A stretch of DNA of 64,000 bases from NCBI GenBank assembly GCA_016187945.1, contig JACPIT010000001.1, positions 248,001 through 312,000 on the forward strand, written 5' to 3'. The notes beneath the pieces were generated by a model, which saw nothing but the letters and a program-made list of their open reading frames with translations, had not been told where the DNA came from and did not search any database. This DNA comes from Opitutia bacterium. GTDB lineage: Bacteria; Verrucomicrobiota; Verrucomicrobiia; Opitutales; Opitutaceae. The translations under genes were made by a program, and so were the position numbers. Shown here in pieces: positions 54,161 to 62,458 of this stretch (position 1 is the stretch's first letter; every line of letters starts with the position of its first letter).

Positions 54161-54475
54161 ATGAAAGCCACTATCAAGACACAGGGCAAACAGTTCTCCG
54201 TGAGCGAGGGCGATATCCTCGTGGTGAACCGCTACCCCAAGACCGAAGCCGGCTCCACGGTGGAAATCACCGAGGTCCTCGCCGCTGGCGAAGGTGACAA
54301 CTTCAAGGTCGGCACCCCGTTCCTCTCGGGCGCCACGGTCAAGGCCAAGGTCCTTGAAAACAAGCGCGGCAAGAAGGTCGTCGTCTTCAAGAAGAAGAAG
54401 CGCAAGGGCTACGAGAAGAAGCGTGGCCACCGCCAAGAGCTTTCCGTCATCAAAATCGAATCCATCAGCGCCTAA
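54161..54475 (+). CDS. rplU: 50S ribosomal protein L21
   Basis: A 104-residue ribosomal protein that binds 23S rRNA. It begins [18 protein letters not shown] and has the L21 signature [19 protein letters not shown] near residues 74-92. The length is typical. rpmA follows after 12 bases, the near-universal order. Confidence 0.98.
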   Translation: MKATIKTQGKQFSVSEGDILVVNRYPKTEAGSTVEITEVLAAGEGDNFKVGTPFLSGATVKAKVLENKRGKKVVVFKKKKRKGYEKKRGHRQELSVIKIESISA

Positions 54476-54487
54476 GGAACCACTGCC

Positions 54488-54727
54488 ATGGCACACAAGA
54501 AAGGTCAGGGAACATCCAGCAACGGCCGCGACAGCCACTCCAAGCGTCTTGGTGTGAAAGTTTTCGGCGGCCAGAAGATCCTCGCGGGCGGCATCATCGT
54601 CCGTCAGCGCGGCTCGAAGCACCACGCCGGCGACGGCGTCGGCATCGGCCGCGATTGGACGCTGTTCGCGCTGCGCGACGGCACGGTCCAGTTCGACAAG
54701 GCTCACCGCAAGGTGAACGTCGTCTAA
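54488..54727 (+). CDS. rpmA: 50S ribosomal protein L27
   Basis: A 79-residue ribosomal protein whose N-terminus reaches the peptidyl-transferase centre. It starts [20 protein letters not shown] and contains [20 protein letters not shown]. There is no N-terminal propeptide of the Firmicutes type. A strong terminator follows. The usual third partner, obg, is not adjacent. Confidence 0.98.
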   Translation: MAHKKGQGTSSNGRDSHSKRLGVKVFGGQKILAGGIIVRQRGSKHHAGDGVGIGRDWTLFALRDGTVQFDKAHRKVNVV

Positions 54728-54751
54728 GGCCGACTTCGCTAATTAACTTTC

Positions 54752-54777
54752 AAGGCGCACCGCTCGGTGCGCCTTTT
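54752..54777 (+). terminator. Intrinsic terminator after rpmA
   Basis: AAGGCGCACCG, loop CT, CGGTGCGCCTT, with a four-T tail. It ends 50 bases after the rpmA stop. Confidence 0.9.
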
Positions 54778-54825
54778 GTTTGGCCGGGCTTGCCGCGCGC
54801 GTCCCCCTCGCCCACTTTTCCGAAC

Positions 54826-55188
54826 GTGTCGTCCGATCGGCTCAACGAACTCCGCCGCCAGCGCGCACTCGTCCAGCAACACCTCGAGTGGCTCGAAGCG
54901 GAGATCGCCGCCGCCGAGAACAAGACGCGCCCCACCGCGCCGATCCGCGCGCCGGTAACGCCACTCGCGGCACCCGCAGAGGCCGCCGCGTCGCCCATCG
55001 AATCGATTTCGCTGCGCGAAACGCCCGCGACGCCCGATCTCGACGCTCTCGTCGCCGCGCAAAACTCCGCGCCCGCCAATTCCGTCGCCGAAGTGAAACG
55101 CGGCTGTTTCATCGCGTTCGCTGCTCTCTTCGCCGTGCTCGGCCTCGCCGTTTACGGCCTCTATCTCTACTCGAAGAGCAGGCACTGA
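54826..55188 (+). CDS. Small coiled-coil, single-pass membrane protein
   Basis: A GTG-start ORF of 120 residues. The N-terminal helix (DRLNELRRQRALVQQHLEWL) has heptad character. A proline/alanine-rich linker follows, then one C-terminal membrane helix (CFIAFAALFAVLGLAVYGLY) with a short basic tail (SKSRH). This is a tail-anchored type of topology. I do not recognise a family. The gene lies between the rpmA terminator and dapF. Confidence 0.6.
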   Translation: MSSDRLNELRRQRALVQQHLEWLEAEIAAAENKTRPTAPIRAPVTPLAAPAEAAASPIESISLRETPATPDLDALVAAQNSAPANSVAEVKRGCFIAFAALFAVLGLAVYGLYLYSKSRH

Positions 55189-55261
55189 GCCCGGGCTGGA
55201 CGCACGACGCCGCACTGCATCGTTGCGCCGTCCCCGCTTGAGCCGCTAGCACTGTCCGCGG

Positions 55262-56113
55262 ATGCGCTTCTACAAATACCACGCCCTCGGCAACGACTAC
55301 CTCGTGATGGACCCGGCCGACTACCCCGGCTTGACCGCGCCGAACTACGACCATATCCGCGCGATCTGCCACCGCAACTACGGCGCCGGCTCCGACGGCA
55401 TCCTCTGGGGTCCGATCCGCTCGACGCGCGCGCCGTTCGGCCTGCGCATCTTCAATCCCGACGGCTCCGAGGCGGAAAAATCCGGCAACGGTCTGCGCAT
55501 CTTTGCGCGCTACCTGTTCGACCGCGAGAAAGTCGGCGACGCGCCGTTCACGATCGAGACGCCTGGCGGGGTCGTCGACGTGCTGATCCGCCACGGCGGC
55601 AAACTCATCACGATCGACATGGGCCGCGTCTCCTTCACGAGCGAAAAAATCCCCGTCGCCGGTCCGCTCCGCGAAGTCGTCGGCGAGAAACTCGCGATCC
55701 AGGACCGCGAATTCACCTTCACCGCCGCCACGATCGGCAATCCGCACTGCGTGATCCCGCTCGGCGAAATCTCCGAGACGATCGCCCGCCGCTACGGCCC
55801 CGACATCGAAACGCACCCGAGTTTCCCGAAGCGCACGAACGTGCAATTCCTGAAAGTGATCGATCGCGCCAACATTCAGATCGAAATCTGGGAACGCGGC
55901 GCCGGCTACACGCTCGCGTCCGGCAGCAGTTCGAGCGCCGCCGCCGCCGCCGCGCACAGGCTCGACCTCGTCGACCGCAACGTCACCGTGCACATGCCCG
56001 GCGGCCATATCGGCATCGAGATCGGTGACGAATTCGCGATCCGAATGACCGGCCCCGTCACCCGCGTCGCCGAGGGCACGCTGCACGAGGAGCTGTTCAC
56101 GACGAAGGTTTGA
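55262..56113 (+). CDS. DapF-fold protein with both catalytic cysteines replaced by serine
   Basis: A 283-residue protein of the diaminopimelate epimerase fold. It starts RFYKYHALGNDYLVMD, as DapF does. The first active-site motif, normally CGNGxR, reads KSGNGLRIFARY near residue 75. The second, normally ACGTGA, reads LASGSSSSAAA near residue 222. Substrate-binding residues (NPDGSEAE, GNPHCVIP, ERGAGYT) are kept. It may be a serine-using epimerase subfamily, a different isomerase, or an inactive protein. dapA and dapB are elsewhere in the window, so a diaminopimelate role is plausible. Confidence 0.75.
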   Translation: MRFYKYHALGNDYLVMDPADYPGLTAPNYDHIRAICHRNYGAGSDGILWGPIRSTRAPFGLRIFNPDGSEAEKSGNGLRIFARYLFDREKVGDAPFTIETPGGVVDVLIRHGGKLITIDMGRVSFTSEKIPVAGPLREVVGEKLAIQDREFTFTAATIGNPHCVIPLGEISETIARRYGPDIETHPSFPKRTNVQFLKVIDRANIQIEIWERGAGYTLASGSSSSAAAAAAHRLDLVDRNVTVHMPGGHIGIEIGDEFAIRMTGPVTRVAEGTLHEELFTTKV

Positions 56114-56137
56114 GGGCGGTTGCGCGGAGCCACGGTC

Positions 56138-56207
56138 GTAGCAGCCGACGTGAGGAGGCTGAGATTGAGGCGAACGCGCGGCACAGCCTCGTTACCTCGG
56201 CTGCTAC
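56138..56207. repeat. REP-like inverted pair, GTAGCAGCCGAC family, copy 2
   Basis: GTAGCAGCCGACGTGAGGAG on the left and the inverse TTACCTCGGCTGCTAC on the right, each with the GTAG head. It fills the gap between the DapF-like and redoxin genes. Confidence 0.88.
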
Positions 56208-56298
56208 GACGCTGCGCGCATTTCTACCGAATCGATCCGGTTGAGCCGCCGCCCCGGAACGGCGATATCATATCGCCGCTCCTTCGTGTGCGCCGCGC

Positions 56299-56907
56299 TC
56301 AGTATTTCACCGAGCAACCGTAGGGCTGCGTCGAGGCGTGCGTGACGGCCTTGCCGCTCTTCAGCTCGGCGAGCGCCGTCGTCACGTAGTTCGTAGCCTT
56401 GGCGATGTCGCCAGCGTTCGCCGAGCGGATGCTGTCGATGCCACCCTGATACGCGAGCGTGCCGTCGGGCGTGATGATGAACAGGTGCGGCGTCGTGCGC
56501 GCGTCGTAGAGCTTGCCGACTTTGCCGTTCTGATCGCGGAAATACGCCGTGGCGCTCGCGCCGACGCGTTGCTGCCACGCCTTCGCTTTCGCGGCGTCGT
56601 AGTCGCCTTCCTTGCCGGGCGCGGCGGAATTGATCTGCAACCACACGACGCCGTCGGCCAGCGCGGCTTTCTGCGTGTCGGGCAGGTTCGTCGATTTCTC
56701 GTAGTGTTTCTTCACGAACGGGCAGTCTGGGTTCACCCATTCGAGCACGACGGTCTTGCCTTTGAACGACGCGAGCGTGTGCGTCTGGCCGTTGAGGTCC
56801 GTGAGCGTGAAGTCAGGCGCGAGTTTGCCCACCTCGAGCGAGGCGTGGGCGAAAACGGCGGCGGCCAATGCCACCGCGGCGGTCAGGAAGGAGATGACGC
56901 GTTTCAT
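56299..56907 (-). CDS. Secreted redoxin / AhpC-TSA-like protein
   Basis: A 202-residue protein with a signal peptide (MKRVISFLTAAVALAAAVFA). The thioredoxin-fold domain shows APDFTLTDLNGQTHTLASF, and the redox site is NPDCPFVKKHY, with one Cys in place of a CxxC. TTPHLFIITPDGTLAYQGGI holds the cis-proline region. The single cysteine suggests peroxiredoxin-like chemistry or a structural role in the periplasm. A second Cys is near the C-terminus (PYGCSVKY). Confidence 0.88.
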   Translation of the reverse strand: MKRVISFLTAAVALAAAVFAHASLEVGKLAPDFTLTDLNGQTHTLASFKGKTVVLEWVNPDCPFVKKHYEKSTNLPDTQKAALADGVVWLQINSAAPGKEGDYDAAKAKAWQQRVGASATAYFRDQNGKVGKLYDARTTPHLFIITPDGTLAYQGGIDSIRSANAGDIAKATNYVTTALAELKSGKAVTHASTQPYGCSVKY

Positions 56908-57057
56908 AGGGTGCCGGGAACGAAAACCGATTTTGTCCCCACGTCAAAACCGGCGCGATCAAACGCGCACAGCTTTCGGCCAACCGCGGCAAACAATGCG
57001 CCTTGCCGCGTTGGTCGCGCGCCGTAGCGTCGTCACAGCCGTCGATGCGGCGGCTCG

Positions 57058-58683
57058 ATGTCGACTCCTGCGCCCTCTCCTCCTGCCTCTTCGCGCGCCT
57101 GGCTGCGTCCGCCGGTCCTGTGGGTTAGCCTGCCGCTGCTCGGGTTCACCGCCGCGTTCGTCGCCCGACTCTGGGGCGAATGGACGAGCAACCCGGACCT
57201 CTCGCACGGCATTTTTGCGCCGGTGATTTTCGGCCTCCTGTTGTGGGAAGGCGCCCGCCACGGAACCTCGCGCTGGTTGCCGCACTCGCGCCTGCTCGGA
57301 GCGGCCGCTCTGCTCGTGACGGCGCTCGGCGTCGCGCTGTTTGCGGCGGCGGGTTTGCTGGCGGCGACGGTCGGCTGGGCGCACGCGCTCGTGAGCTTCG
57401 TGCTCGCCACGGCGCTCGTGACAGTCTGGAGCGGCGCGCTGCTGATCCTGGCGAGCAATCGCGTCCGCGCACTGCCGTTCAACTGGACCGTGCTCACCGC
57501 CATCGGCCTCTGGCTGCTCGCCGCGCCGTTGCCCGATGGCACTTACCGCCGCGTGATGCTCACGCTGCAACACTCCGTGACCTCCGGCGTGCTCGACTCG
57601 CTGCACATCCTCGGCATCCCCGCGCGGCAACTGGGCAACGTCATCGAGCTCGCCAACACCAGCGTCGGCGTCGAGGAGGCGTGCAGCGGCATCCGCTCGC
57701 TCATCTCGTGCCTCTACGCCGGATTTTTCTTCGCGGCCTGGCTCGTGCGCGGCGCGGTCCGGCGGACCGTCCTTATTCTCGTCGCGCCGGTGCTCGCGAT
57801 CGCGATGAACTTCATCCGCTCTCTCGCCCTCACGCTCATGGCCAACGCCGGCACCGACATCGCCGGCTTCTGGCACGACGCCACCGGCTACGCGATCCTC
57901 GGCATCACGGCGCTCGCGCTCGCCGGTTTGGCCAGCCTGCTCGGCTCGCCTCCGCGGGAAACGACCGCGCCCGCTTCGTCCCAACTCGTCGCCGCGATGC
58001 CGCGCGCGTGGTTGGGCAGCTTTGCGGCGCTCGCTGCGACCGCGTTGGCGCTGGCGGTTTTTTTCACGACGTATCATCGCCGCCCACCGTCCGCTTCGTC
58101 CTCCATCGCCGCCGCGGTCGAGCCGGAGAAGCTCATCCCGGAAACCGCCGCCGGCTGGCACGTCGAGACCGCGCGCGATCTCTATCGGTTTTCCGCCTTG
58201 CTGCGCACGCGCCAGCTCGCCGAACGCAGCTATTTCCGCCGCACGCCGGCGGGCTTCACGCAGATCACGCTCTACGTCGCACATTGGGCGCCGGGGGAAG
58301 CGTCGGTCAGCAGCGTCGCCGCGCACACGCCGGATGCCTGCTGGCCCGGCGGCGGCTGGGCGGTCGGACGCGTGCCCGACCCGCAAGTGCGCCTTGAGGT
58401 CGGCAGCCAGCGCCTGCCGACCGCCGAGCACCGCTTCTTCACCCAGGGCGCGCTGCCGCAGCACGTCTGGTTCTGGCACATCTACAACGACCGCCCGATC
58501 AACTACCGCGATCCCTACTCGGTGCCCGCACTCTTCGAGATCGCCTGGCGCTATGGTTTCCGGCGCGATGGCCACCAGTATTTCGTTCGCTTCTCGAGCA
58601 ACCAGCCGTGGGAAAAAATCTCGCGCGAACCGCTCGTGCAGGAAATCTTCGCCCGCCTCGCCGCGATCGGCATCTCGCCATGA
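57058..58683 (+). CDS. Exosortase fused to an EpsI-like domain
   Basis: A 541-residue protein with an N-terminal multi-pass exosortase (about residues 20-300). The catalytic Cys is in VEEACSGIRSLI, the Arg in MNFIRSLALT and the His in FWHDATGYAI. After another membrane helix (SFAALAATALALAVFFTTYH), a periplasmic EpsI-type domain spans residues 350-541 (HTPDACWPGGGWAV). Exosortases cut PEP-CTERM-like sorting signals and are linked to exopolysaccharide export. No PEP-CTERM target is recognisable in the window. A 30-residue ORF overlaps its stop. Confidence 0.93.
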   Translation: MSTPAPSPPASSRAWLRPPVLWVSLPLLGFTAAFVARLWGEWTSNPDLSHGIFAPVIFGLLLWEGARHGTSRWLPHSRLLGAAALLVTALGVALFAAAGLLAATVGWAHALVSFVLATALVTVWSGALLILASNRVRALPFNWTVLTAIGLWLLAAPLPDGTYRRVMLTLQHSVTSGVLDSLHILGIPARQLGNVIELANTSVGVEEACSGIRSLISCLYAGFFFAAWLVRGAVRRTVLILVAPVLAIAMNFIRSLALTLMANAGTDIAGFWHDATGYAILGITALALAGLASLLGSPPRETTAPASSQLVAAMPRAWLGSFAALAATALALAVFFTTYHRRPPSASSSIAAAVEPEKLIPETAAGWHVETARDLYRFSALLRTRQLAERSYFRRTPAGFTQITLYVAHWAPGEASVSSVAAHTPDACWPGGGWAVGRVPDPQVRLEVGSQRLPTAEHRFFTQGALPQHVWFWHIYNDRPINYRDPYSVPALFEIAWRYGFRRDGHQYFVRFSSNQPWEKISREPLVQEIFARLAAIGISP

Positions 58684-58772
58684 TTTTCTCCACCACGAAA
58701 CAGGAACGGAAAATCCTCGGCTACGTCGCGCTCCTGCTGGCGCTCGGCCTCGTGAGCCTGTGGCTGCTCTGA
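58680..58772 (+). CDS. 30-residue membrane microprotein coupled to the exosortase gene
   Basis: Its ATG overlaps the exosortase stop (ATGA). The encoded peptide has a polar N-terminus (IFSTTKQERKIL) and one hydrophobic helix (ALLLALGLVSLWLL), ending at TGA 58770-58772. Overlap, hydrophobic composition and position suggest a real small membrane protein, perhaps a subunit or stabiliser of the exosortase. It could also be chance. Confidence 0.5.
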   Translation: MIFSTTKQERKILGYVALLLALGLVSLWLL

Positions 58773-58921
58773 GATGCAGAAACCGTATTGCTCCGCCGCG
58801 CCGGTCCTTCAAACCTGCGTCCGTTCGTCCGTTTCGTTCGTAGTCCGATGAAATGTCTCCGGCCAACGTCTGCGCGCTCCCCTCTTGCTGGCAAATCGGC
58901 GAGCGGGACGCGCCTGCCCGC

Positions 58922-59512
58922 ATGACGCTGGCCGCTTCCACCGATGCCACAGGCGACCCCGCCGCGGAACACCGCGCGCTCGCCACCGCTCTCGCCCGCG
59001 GCGACAAGGCCGCGCTCGCGCGCCTCTACGATCTGCTGGCAAAGCCGCTCTACTCGCTCGCCCTCCGCATCACGAACGACGGCGCGGAAGCGCAGGACGT
59101 CGTGCACGACGCCTTCCTCCAACTCTGGAACCGCGCCGCCGACTACGATCCCGCGCGCGGCAGCTATTTCTCCTGGGCCGCCACGCTCACCCGCAACCGC
59201 GCGCTCGATCGCGTCCGCACCCGCCAGCGGCGCTCCGAGATCGTCCACTCCGCCGCGCCCGACATCCTGCCGGCCGCGAACGACGATCTCGATTCCAGCG
59301 AGAACCTCTGGCTCCGCGAAAAAGCCACCGCCGTCCGCGCCGCCCTCGGCTCCCTGCCCGCCGAACAAAAAGGCGCCATCGAACTCGCCTTCTTCGGCGG
59401 GCTTACCCAGCAGCAAATCGCGGAAAAACTCGGCGAGCCGCTCGGCACCGTCAAAGCCCGCATCCGCCGCGGCCTCCTGCGCCTGCGCGAATCCCTCTCC
59501 TCCCGCCTATGA
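58922..59512 (+). CDS. ECF-type RNA polymerase sigma factor
   Basis: A 196-residue sigma factor of the RskA-partner (SigK-like) class. Region 2 holds LARLYDLLAKPLYSLALRIT, AQDVVHDAFLQLWNRAADYD and FSWAATLTRNRALDRVRTRQ. Region 4 holds LTQQQIAEKLGEPLGTVKAR. The ATG at 58922 is preferred; an in-frame ATG at 58853 would add 23 residues of poor composition. Its stop overlaps the anti-sigma ATG. Together with the exosortase gene upstream, it may govern envelope or extracellular-matrix genes. Confidence 0.92.
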   Translation: MTLAASTDATGDPAAEHRALATALARGDKAALARLYDLLAKPLYSLALRITNDGAEAQDVVHDAFLQLWNRAADYDPARGSYFSWAATLTRNRALDRVRTRQRRSEIVHSAAPDILPAANDDLDSSENLWLREKATAVRAALGSLPAEQKGAIELAFFGGLTQQQIAEKLGEPLGTVKARIRRGLLRLRESLSSRL

Positions 59513-60354
59513 TCGACGAACGCCACGAAGAACTCGCTGCGCTCTACGCCGTCGATCTGCTCGACGGCTCCGAGAAAGCCGCCTTCGAAGCCGAACTCGC
59601 ACGCCACGCCGAGTTGCGCGCCCTCGTCGACCAATTGCGCGAATCGAGCGCCTCGCTCGCGCTCACGGCGCGCCAGGTCGAACCGCCCGCGGCGCTGAAG
59701 ACTCGCCTGCTCTCCGCCATCGAGGCCGGCACCGCCCGCGCTCCCGCTGCGGCGCCGGACTCGCGCGACAACGTCGTTCCGTTCCCTCTGGCGCGCGCGC
59801 TGCCGTGGGGCGTCGCCGCCTGCTTCGCCGTCGCGGCCGCATTCCTCGGGCTGCGCACGATTTCGCTTCGCTCCGAAAACGCCGCGCTCCGCACCGAGCG
59901 CCAGCTCGCCGAGGTCGCCTGCCAGATGGCGCAAAATCAACTCGGCGAGCGAACGCTGCTCGCGGAGAAAATGATCGCCGACCTCGGCGCCAAGCTGCAG
60001 CGCACCGAGGATCTCAGTCGCCTCAAGATCACCGCCCTCGCCTCGCTCCTCGGCAACACGCCCGAGGCGAAAGCCATCGCCGTCTGGGATCCCGAGCAAC
60101 AGAGCGGCCTGCTCACCGTCGAAAAACTCCCCGCGATCGCCGCCGAACAGGACTACCAGATTTGGGTCGTCGACCCGCAATACGCGGCCCCGGTCGACGG
60201 CGGCGTGTTCAAGCCCGACTCGACCGGCCGCGCCACGCTTACGTTCAAGACCGGCAAGCCGATCCAGAAAGCCGCCGCGTTCGCCATCAGCCTCGAGAAG
60301 AAAGGCGGCGTTCCCAAAGCCGAGGGCCCGCTCGTCCTGCTCGGCAAGCTGTGA
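59509..60354 (+). CDS. RskA-type anti-sigma factor
   Basis: A 281-residue single-pass membrane protein. The cytoplasmic anti-sigma domain is at residues 1-75 (HEELAALYAVDLLDGSEKAA). A membrane helix follows (LPWGVAACFAVAAAFLGL), then a coiled segment (SENAALRTERQLAEVACQMA). The extracytoplasmic RskA domain includes KAIAVWDPEQQSGLLTVEKL, YQIWVVDPQYAAPVDGGVF and a C-terminal FAISLEKKGG. It should hold the preceding sigma factor until proteolysis; the M50 protease at 16.6 kb is a possible but unlinked protease. Confidence 0.92.
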   Translation: MIDERHEELAALYAVDLLDGSEKAAFEAELARHAELRALVDQLRESSASLALTARQVEPPAALKTRLLSAIEAGTARAPAAAPDSRDNVVPFPLARALPWGVAACFAVAAAFLGLRTISLRSENAALRTERQLAEVACQMAQNQLGERTLLAEKMIADLGAKLQRTEDLSRLKITALASLLGNTPEAKAIAVWDPEQQSGLLTVEKLPAIAAEQDYQIWVVDPQYAAPVDGGVFKPDSTGRATLTFKTGKPIQKAAAFAISLEKKGGVPKAEGPLVLLGKL

Positions 60355-60476
60355 CCGCAGCCCGCACGACGCGAGTGGGTCGCCGAGCATGCGCGCCGTC
60401 GCGCTGGCGAGCATAATTTTCCCCAGCGGAAGTTGGCTCTTGTCACTCGGCGGACCGCCCGAAGACTCGCGCGCGT

Positions 60477-61664
60477 ATGATTATCAAACCGAAGGTCCGC
60501 GGCTTCGTCTGCGTGACTGCGCACCCCACCGGCTGTGCCGCCCACATCCAGGAACAAATCGACTACGTGAAGTCGAAGGGCCCGATCCAGAACGGCCCGC
60601 GCAACGTGCTCGTGATCGGAGCGTCGACGGGCTACGGCCTCGGCTCGCGCATCGCCGCCGCGTTCGGTTCCGGCGCGAAAACCCTCGGCGTATTCTTCGA
60701 ACGCCCCTCCGAGGACGGCCGCCCCGCCACGCCCGGCTGGTATAACACCATCGCTTTCACCAACGCCGCCCGCGCCGCCGGCCTCTACGCCGCCAACCTC
60801 AACGGCGACGCCTTCTCCGACGACATCAAGAAGCAGGCCCTCGAGATCATCGCCCGCGACATGGGCCCGATCGACCTCGTCGTCTACTCGCTCGCCTCGC
60901 CCCGCCGCACCCACCCGCGCACCGGCGTCGTGCACAAGTCCACGCTCCAGCCCATCGGCGCCCCTTACACCAACAAGACCGTCGATACCGACAAGGGCAT
61001 CGTCAGCGACGTCACGATCCAGCCCGCCGACGAAGCCGGCATCGCCGACACCATCGCCGTCATGGGCGGCGAAGACTGGGAAATGTGGATGCAGGCCCTC
61101 GGCGACGCCCAGCTCCTCGCGCCCGGCGCGACCGCCATGGCCTACTCTTACATCGGGCCGAGTCATACCTGGCCGGTCTACCGCGACGGCACCATCGGCC
61201 GCGCCAAGCTCGATCTCGAACGCGCCGCCCGCGCCATCGACGCGAAGCTGAAAGCCCACGGCAACGGCCGCGCCTTCATCTCGGTGAACAAAGCGCTCGT
61301 CACGCAGGCCAGCTCCGCGATCCCCGTCGTGCCGCTCTACATTTCGATCCTCTACAAAGTCATGAAGGAAATGGGCCTTCACGAAGGTTGCGTGGAGCAG
61401 ATGCAGCGCCTCTTCGCCACGCAGCTCTACAACGGCAACCAGCCCACCTTCGACAGCGACGGCCGCGTGCGCGTCGACGATTGGGAAATGCGCCCCGACG
61501 TGCAGGCCAAGGTCGCCGCGATCTGGCCGCAGGTCACCACCGAGAATCTCCCGCAGCTCACCGACATCGCCGGCTACCGCACGGAGTTCCTGAAACTCTT
61601 CGGCTTCGGCCTCCCCGGCATCGACTACGACGCCGACGTCGAGCCGCATGTGCCGATGCCGTAG
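60477..61664 (+). CDS. fabV: Trans-2-enoyl-ACP reductase FabV
   Basis: A 395-residue NADH-dependent enoyl-ACP reductase. It begins MIIKPKVRGFVCVTAHPTGC. The Rossmann motif is VIGASTGYGLGSRIAAAFG near residue 47 and the catalytic Tyr-x8-Lys region is YSYIGPSHTWPVYRDG followed by TIGRAK near residue 225. DWEMRPDVQAKVAAIW is near the C-terminus. FabV is intrinsically poorly inhibited by triclosan in species where this was tested. It stands alone with repeats on the 3' side. Confidence 0.96.
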   Translation: MIIKPKVRGFVCVTAHPTGCAAHIQEQIDYVKSKGPIQNGPRNVLVIGASTGYGLGSRIAAAFGSGAKTLGVFFERPSEDGRPATPGWYNTIAFTNAARAAGLYAANLNGDAFSDDIKKQALEIIARDMGPIDLVVYSLASPRRTHPRTGVVHKSTLQPIGAPYTNKTVDTDKGIVSDVTIQPADEAGIADTIAVMGGEDWEMWMQALGDAQLLAPGATAMAYSYIGPSHTWPVYRDGTIGRAKLDLERAARAIDAKLKAHGNGRAFISVNKALVTQASSAIPVVPLYISILYKVMKEMGLHEGCVEQMQRLFATQLYNGNQPTFDSDGRVRVDDWEMRPDVQAKVAAIWPQVTTENLPQLTDIAGYRTEFLKLFGFGLPGIDYDADVEPHVPMP

Positions 61665-61668
61665 GCGT

Positions 61669-61790
61669 CGGAAGCTCCAAGCTCACAAGCTCCAACCGCC
61701 AGTGAATCACCAACGGTCAGGTTCGCCGGCCTTGTGATTTGAATCCGATGTTTCCTTGGAGCTTGGATGTTGGCGCTTGGAGCTTCCACG
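61669..61790. repeat. Long imperfect inverted repeat, CTCCAAGC family, copy 2
   Basis: GGAAGCTCCAAGCTCACAAG on the left and GGAGCTTGGATGTTGGCGC with CTTGGAGCTTCC on the right. It shares words with the copy at 20082-20285. The right arm ends five bases before the dtd ATG, so it also forms the dtd leader. Confidence 0.72.
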
Positions 61791-61794
61791 AGCG

Positions 61795-62322
61795 ATGCGA
61801 GTGTTAATCCAACGCGTCCGCTCCGCCTCCGTCACGGTCGACGGCCGCATCACCGGCGAAATCGGCCGCGGCCTGCTCGTCTTCCAAGGCATCGCAGCCG
61901 ACGACACCGCCGCGGACGGCGAGTGGCTCGCGCAAAAACTCGCGAAGCTGCGCATCTTCGAAGACGCCGACGGCAAGATGAACCTTTCCCTCGCCGACCT
62001 CGCCGCTAGGGCTCCGTCCTCGCCTGCCGCGAAGCGATTGGACGAGCCTCGCCAGAGTCCGCAGGACGACGGCGGGCGCCCGCTGATTCTGCTCGTCAGC
62101 CAGTTCACCCTGCACGCCAGCACCGCAAAAGGCACGCGCCCGTCCTTCAACGCCGCCGCGCGCCCGGAAATCGCGCGACCGCTCTACGACCTTTTCCAGC
62201 AGCAGCTCGCCGCCGCGCTGGGCCGTCCGGTCGCCACGGGCGAATTCGGCGCGATGATGCAGGTCACGCTCGTGAACGACGGCCCCGTGACGCTCCTCAT
62301 CGACTCGAAGCAGCGCGAGTGA
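61795..62322 (+). CDS. dtd: D-aminoacyl-tRNA deacylase with a mid-protein insertion
   Basis: A 175-residue enzyme that removes D-amino acids from tRNA. It has [16 protein letters not shown] at the start, the catalytic-side motif LVSQFTLHA and the Gly-cisPro motif VNDGPVTLL near the end. Typical DTDs have about 145-150 residues. Here about 24 residues ([20 protein letters not shown] and following) are inserted between NLSLADL and the SQFTL strand. The inserted DNA has a GCTAGGGC head and inverted arms, suggesting a decayed REP-like element. Confidence 0.94.
   Translation: MRVLIQRVRSASVTVDGRITGEIGRGLLVFQGIAADDTAADGEWLAQKLAKLRIFEDADGKMNLSLADLAARAPSSPAAKRLDEPRQSPQDDGGRPLILLVSQFTLHASTAKGTRPSFNAAARPEIARPLYDLFQQQLAAALGRPVATGEFGAMMQVTLVNDGPVTLLIDSKQRE
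62005..62080. repeat. Probable decayed REP-like insertion inside dtd
   Basis: The stretch begins CTAGGGCTCCGTCCTCGCC and contains the opposing GCAGGACGACGG about 50 bases later. It coincides with the extra residues of Dtd and keeps the reading frame. Confidence 0.5.
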
Positions 62323-62357
62323 CGCAGCATCGCCCGCGACCGAGAACTCCGCCACTG

Positions 62358-62433
62358 TGTAGGAGCGGCTTTACGCCGCGATTGGTTCGATGCGCATGCC
62401 GCGTCCGAATCGCGGCGTAAAGCCGCTCCTACA
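62358..62433. repeat. REP-like inverted pair, family A copy 4
   Basis: TGTAGGAGCGGCTTTACGCC and its perfect inverse enclose 27 bases (with GCATGCCGCGTCCGA). It lies between the convergent dtd and PEP-mutase-family genes. Confidence 0.93.
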
Positions 62434-62458
62434 ATTCACGCAATCGCGCTTCGCTGCC

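Noticed and set aside
62358-62433. Family A repeat as an ordinary bidirectional terminator between dtd and the PEP-mutase-family gene
   Set aside because: The hairpins lack T-runs on both strands, and identical copies occur at sites that are not transcript ends, so a REP-type element is the better call, although it may affect mRNA ends.
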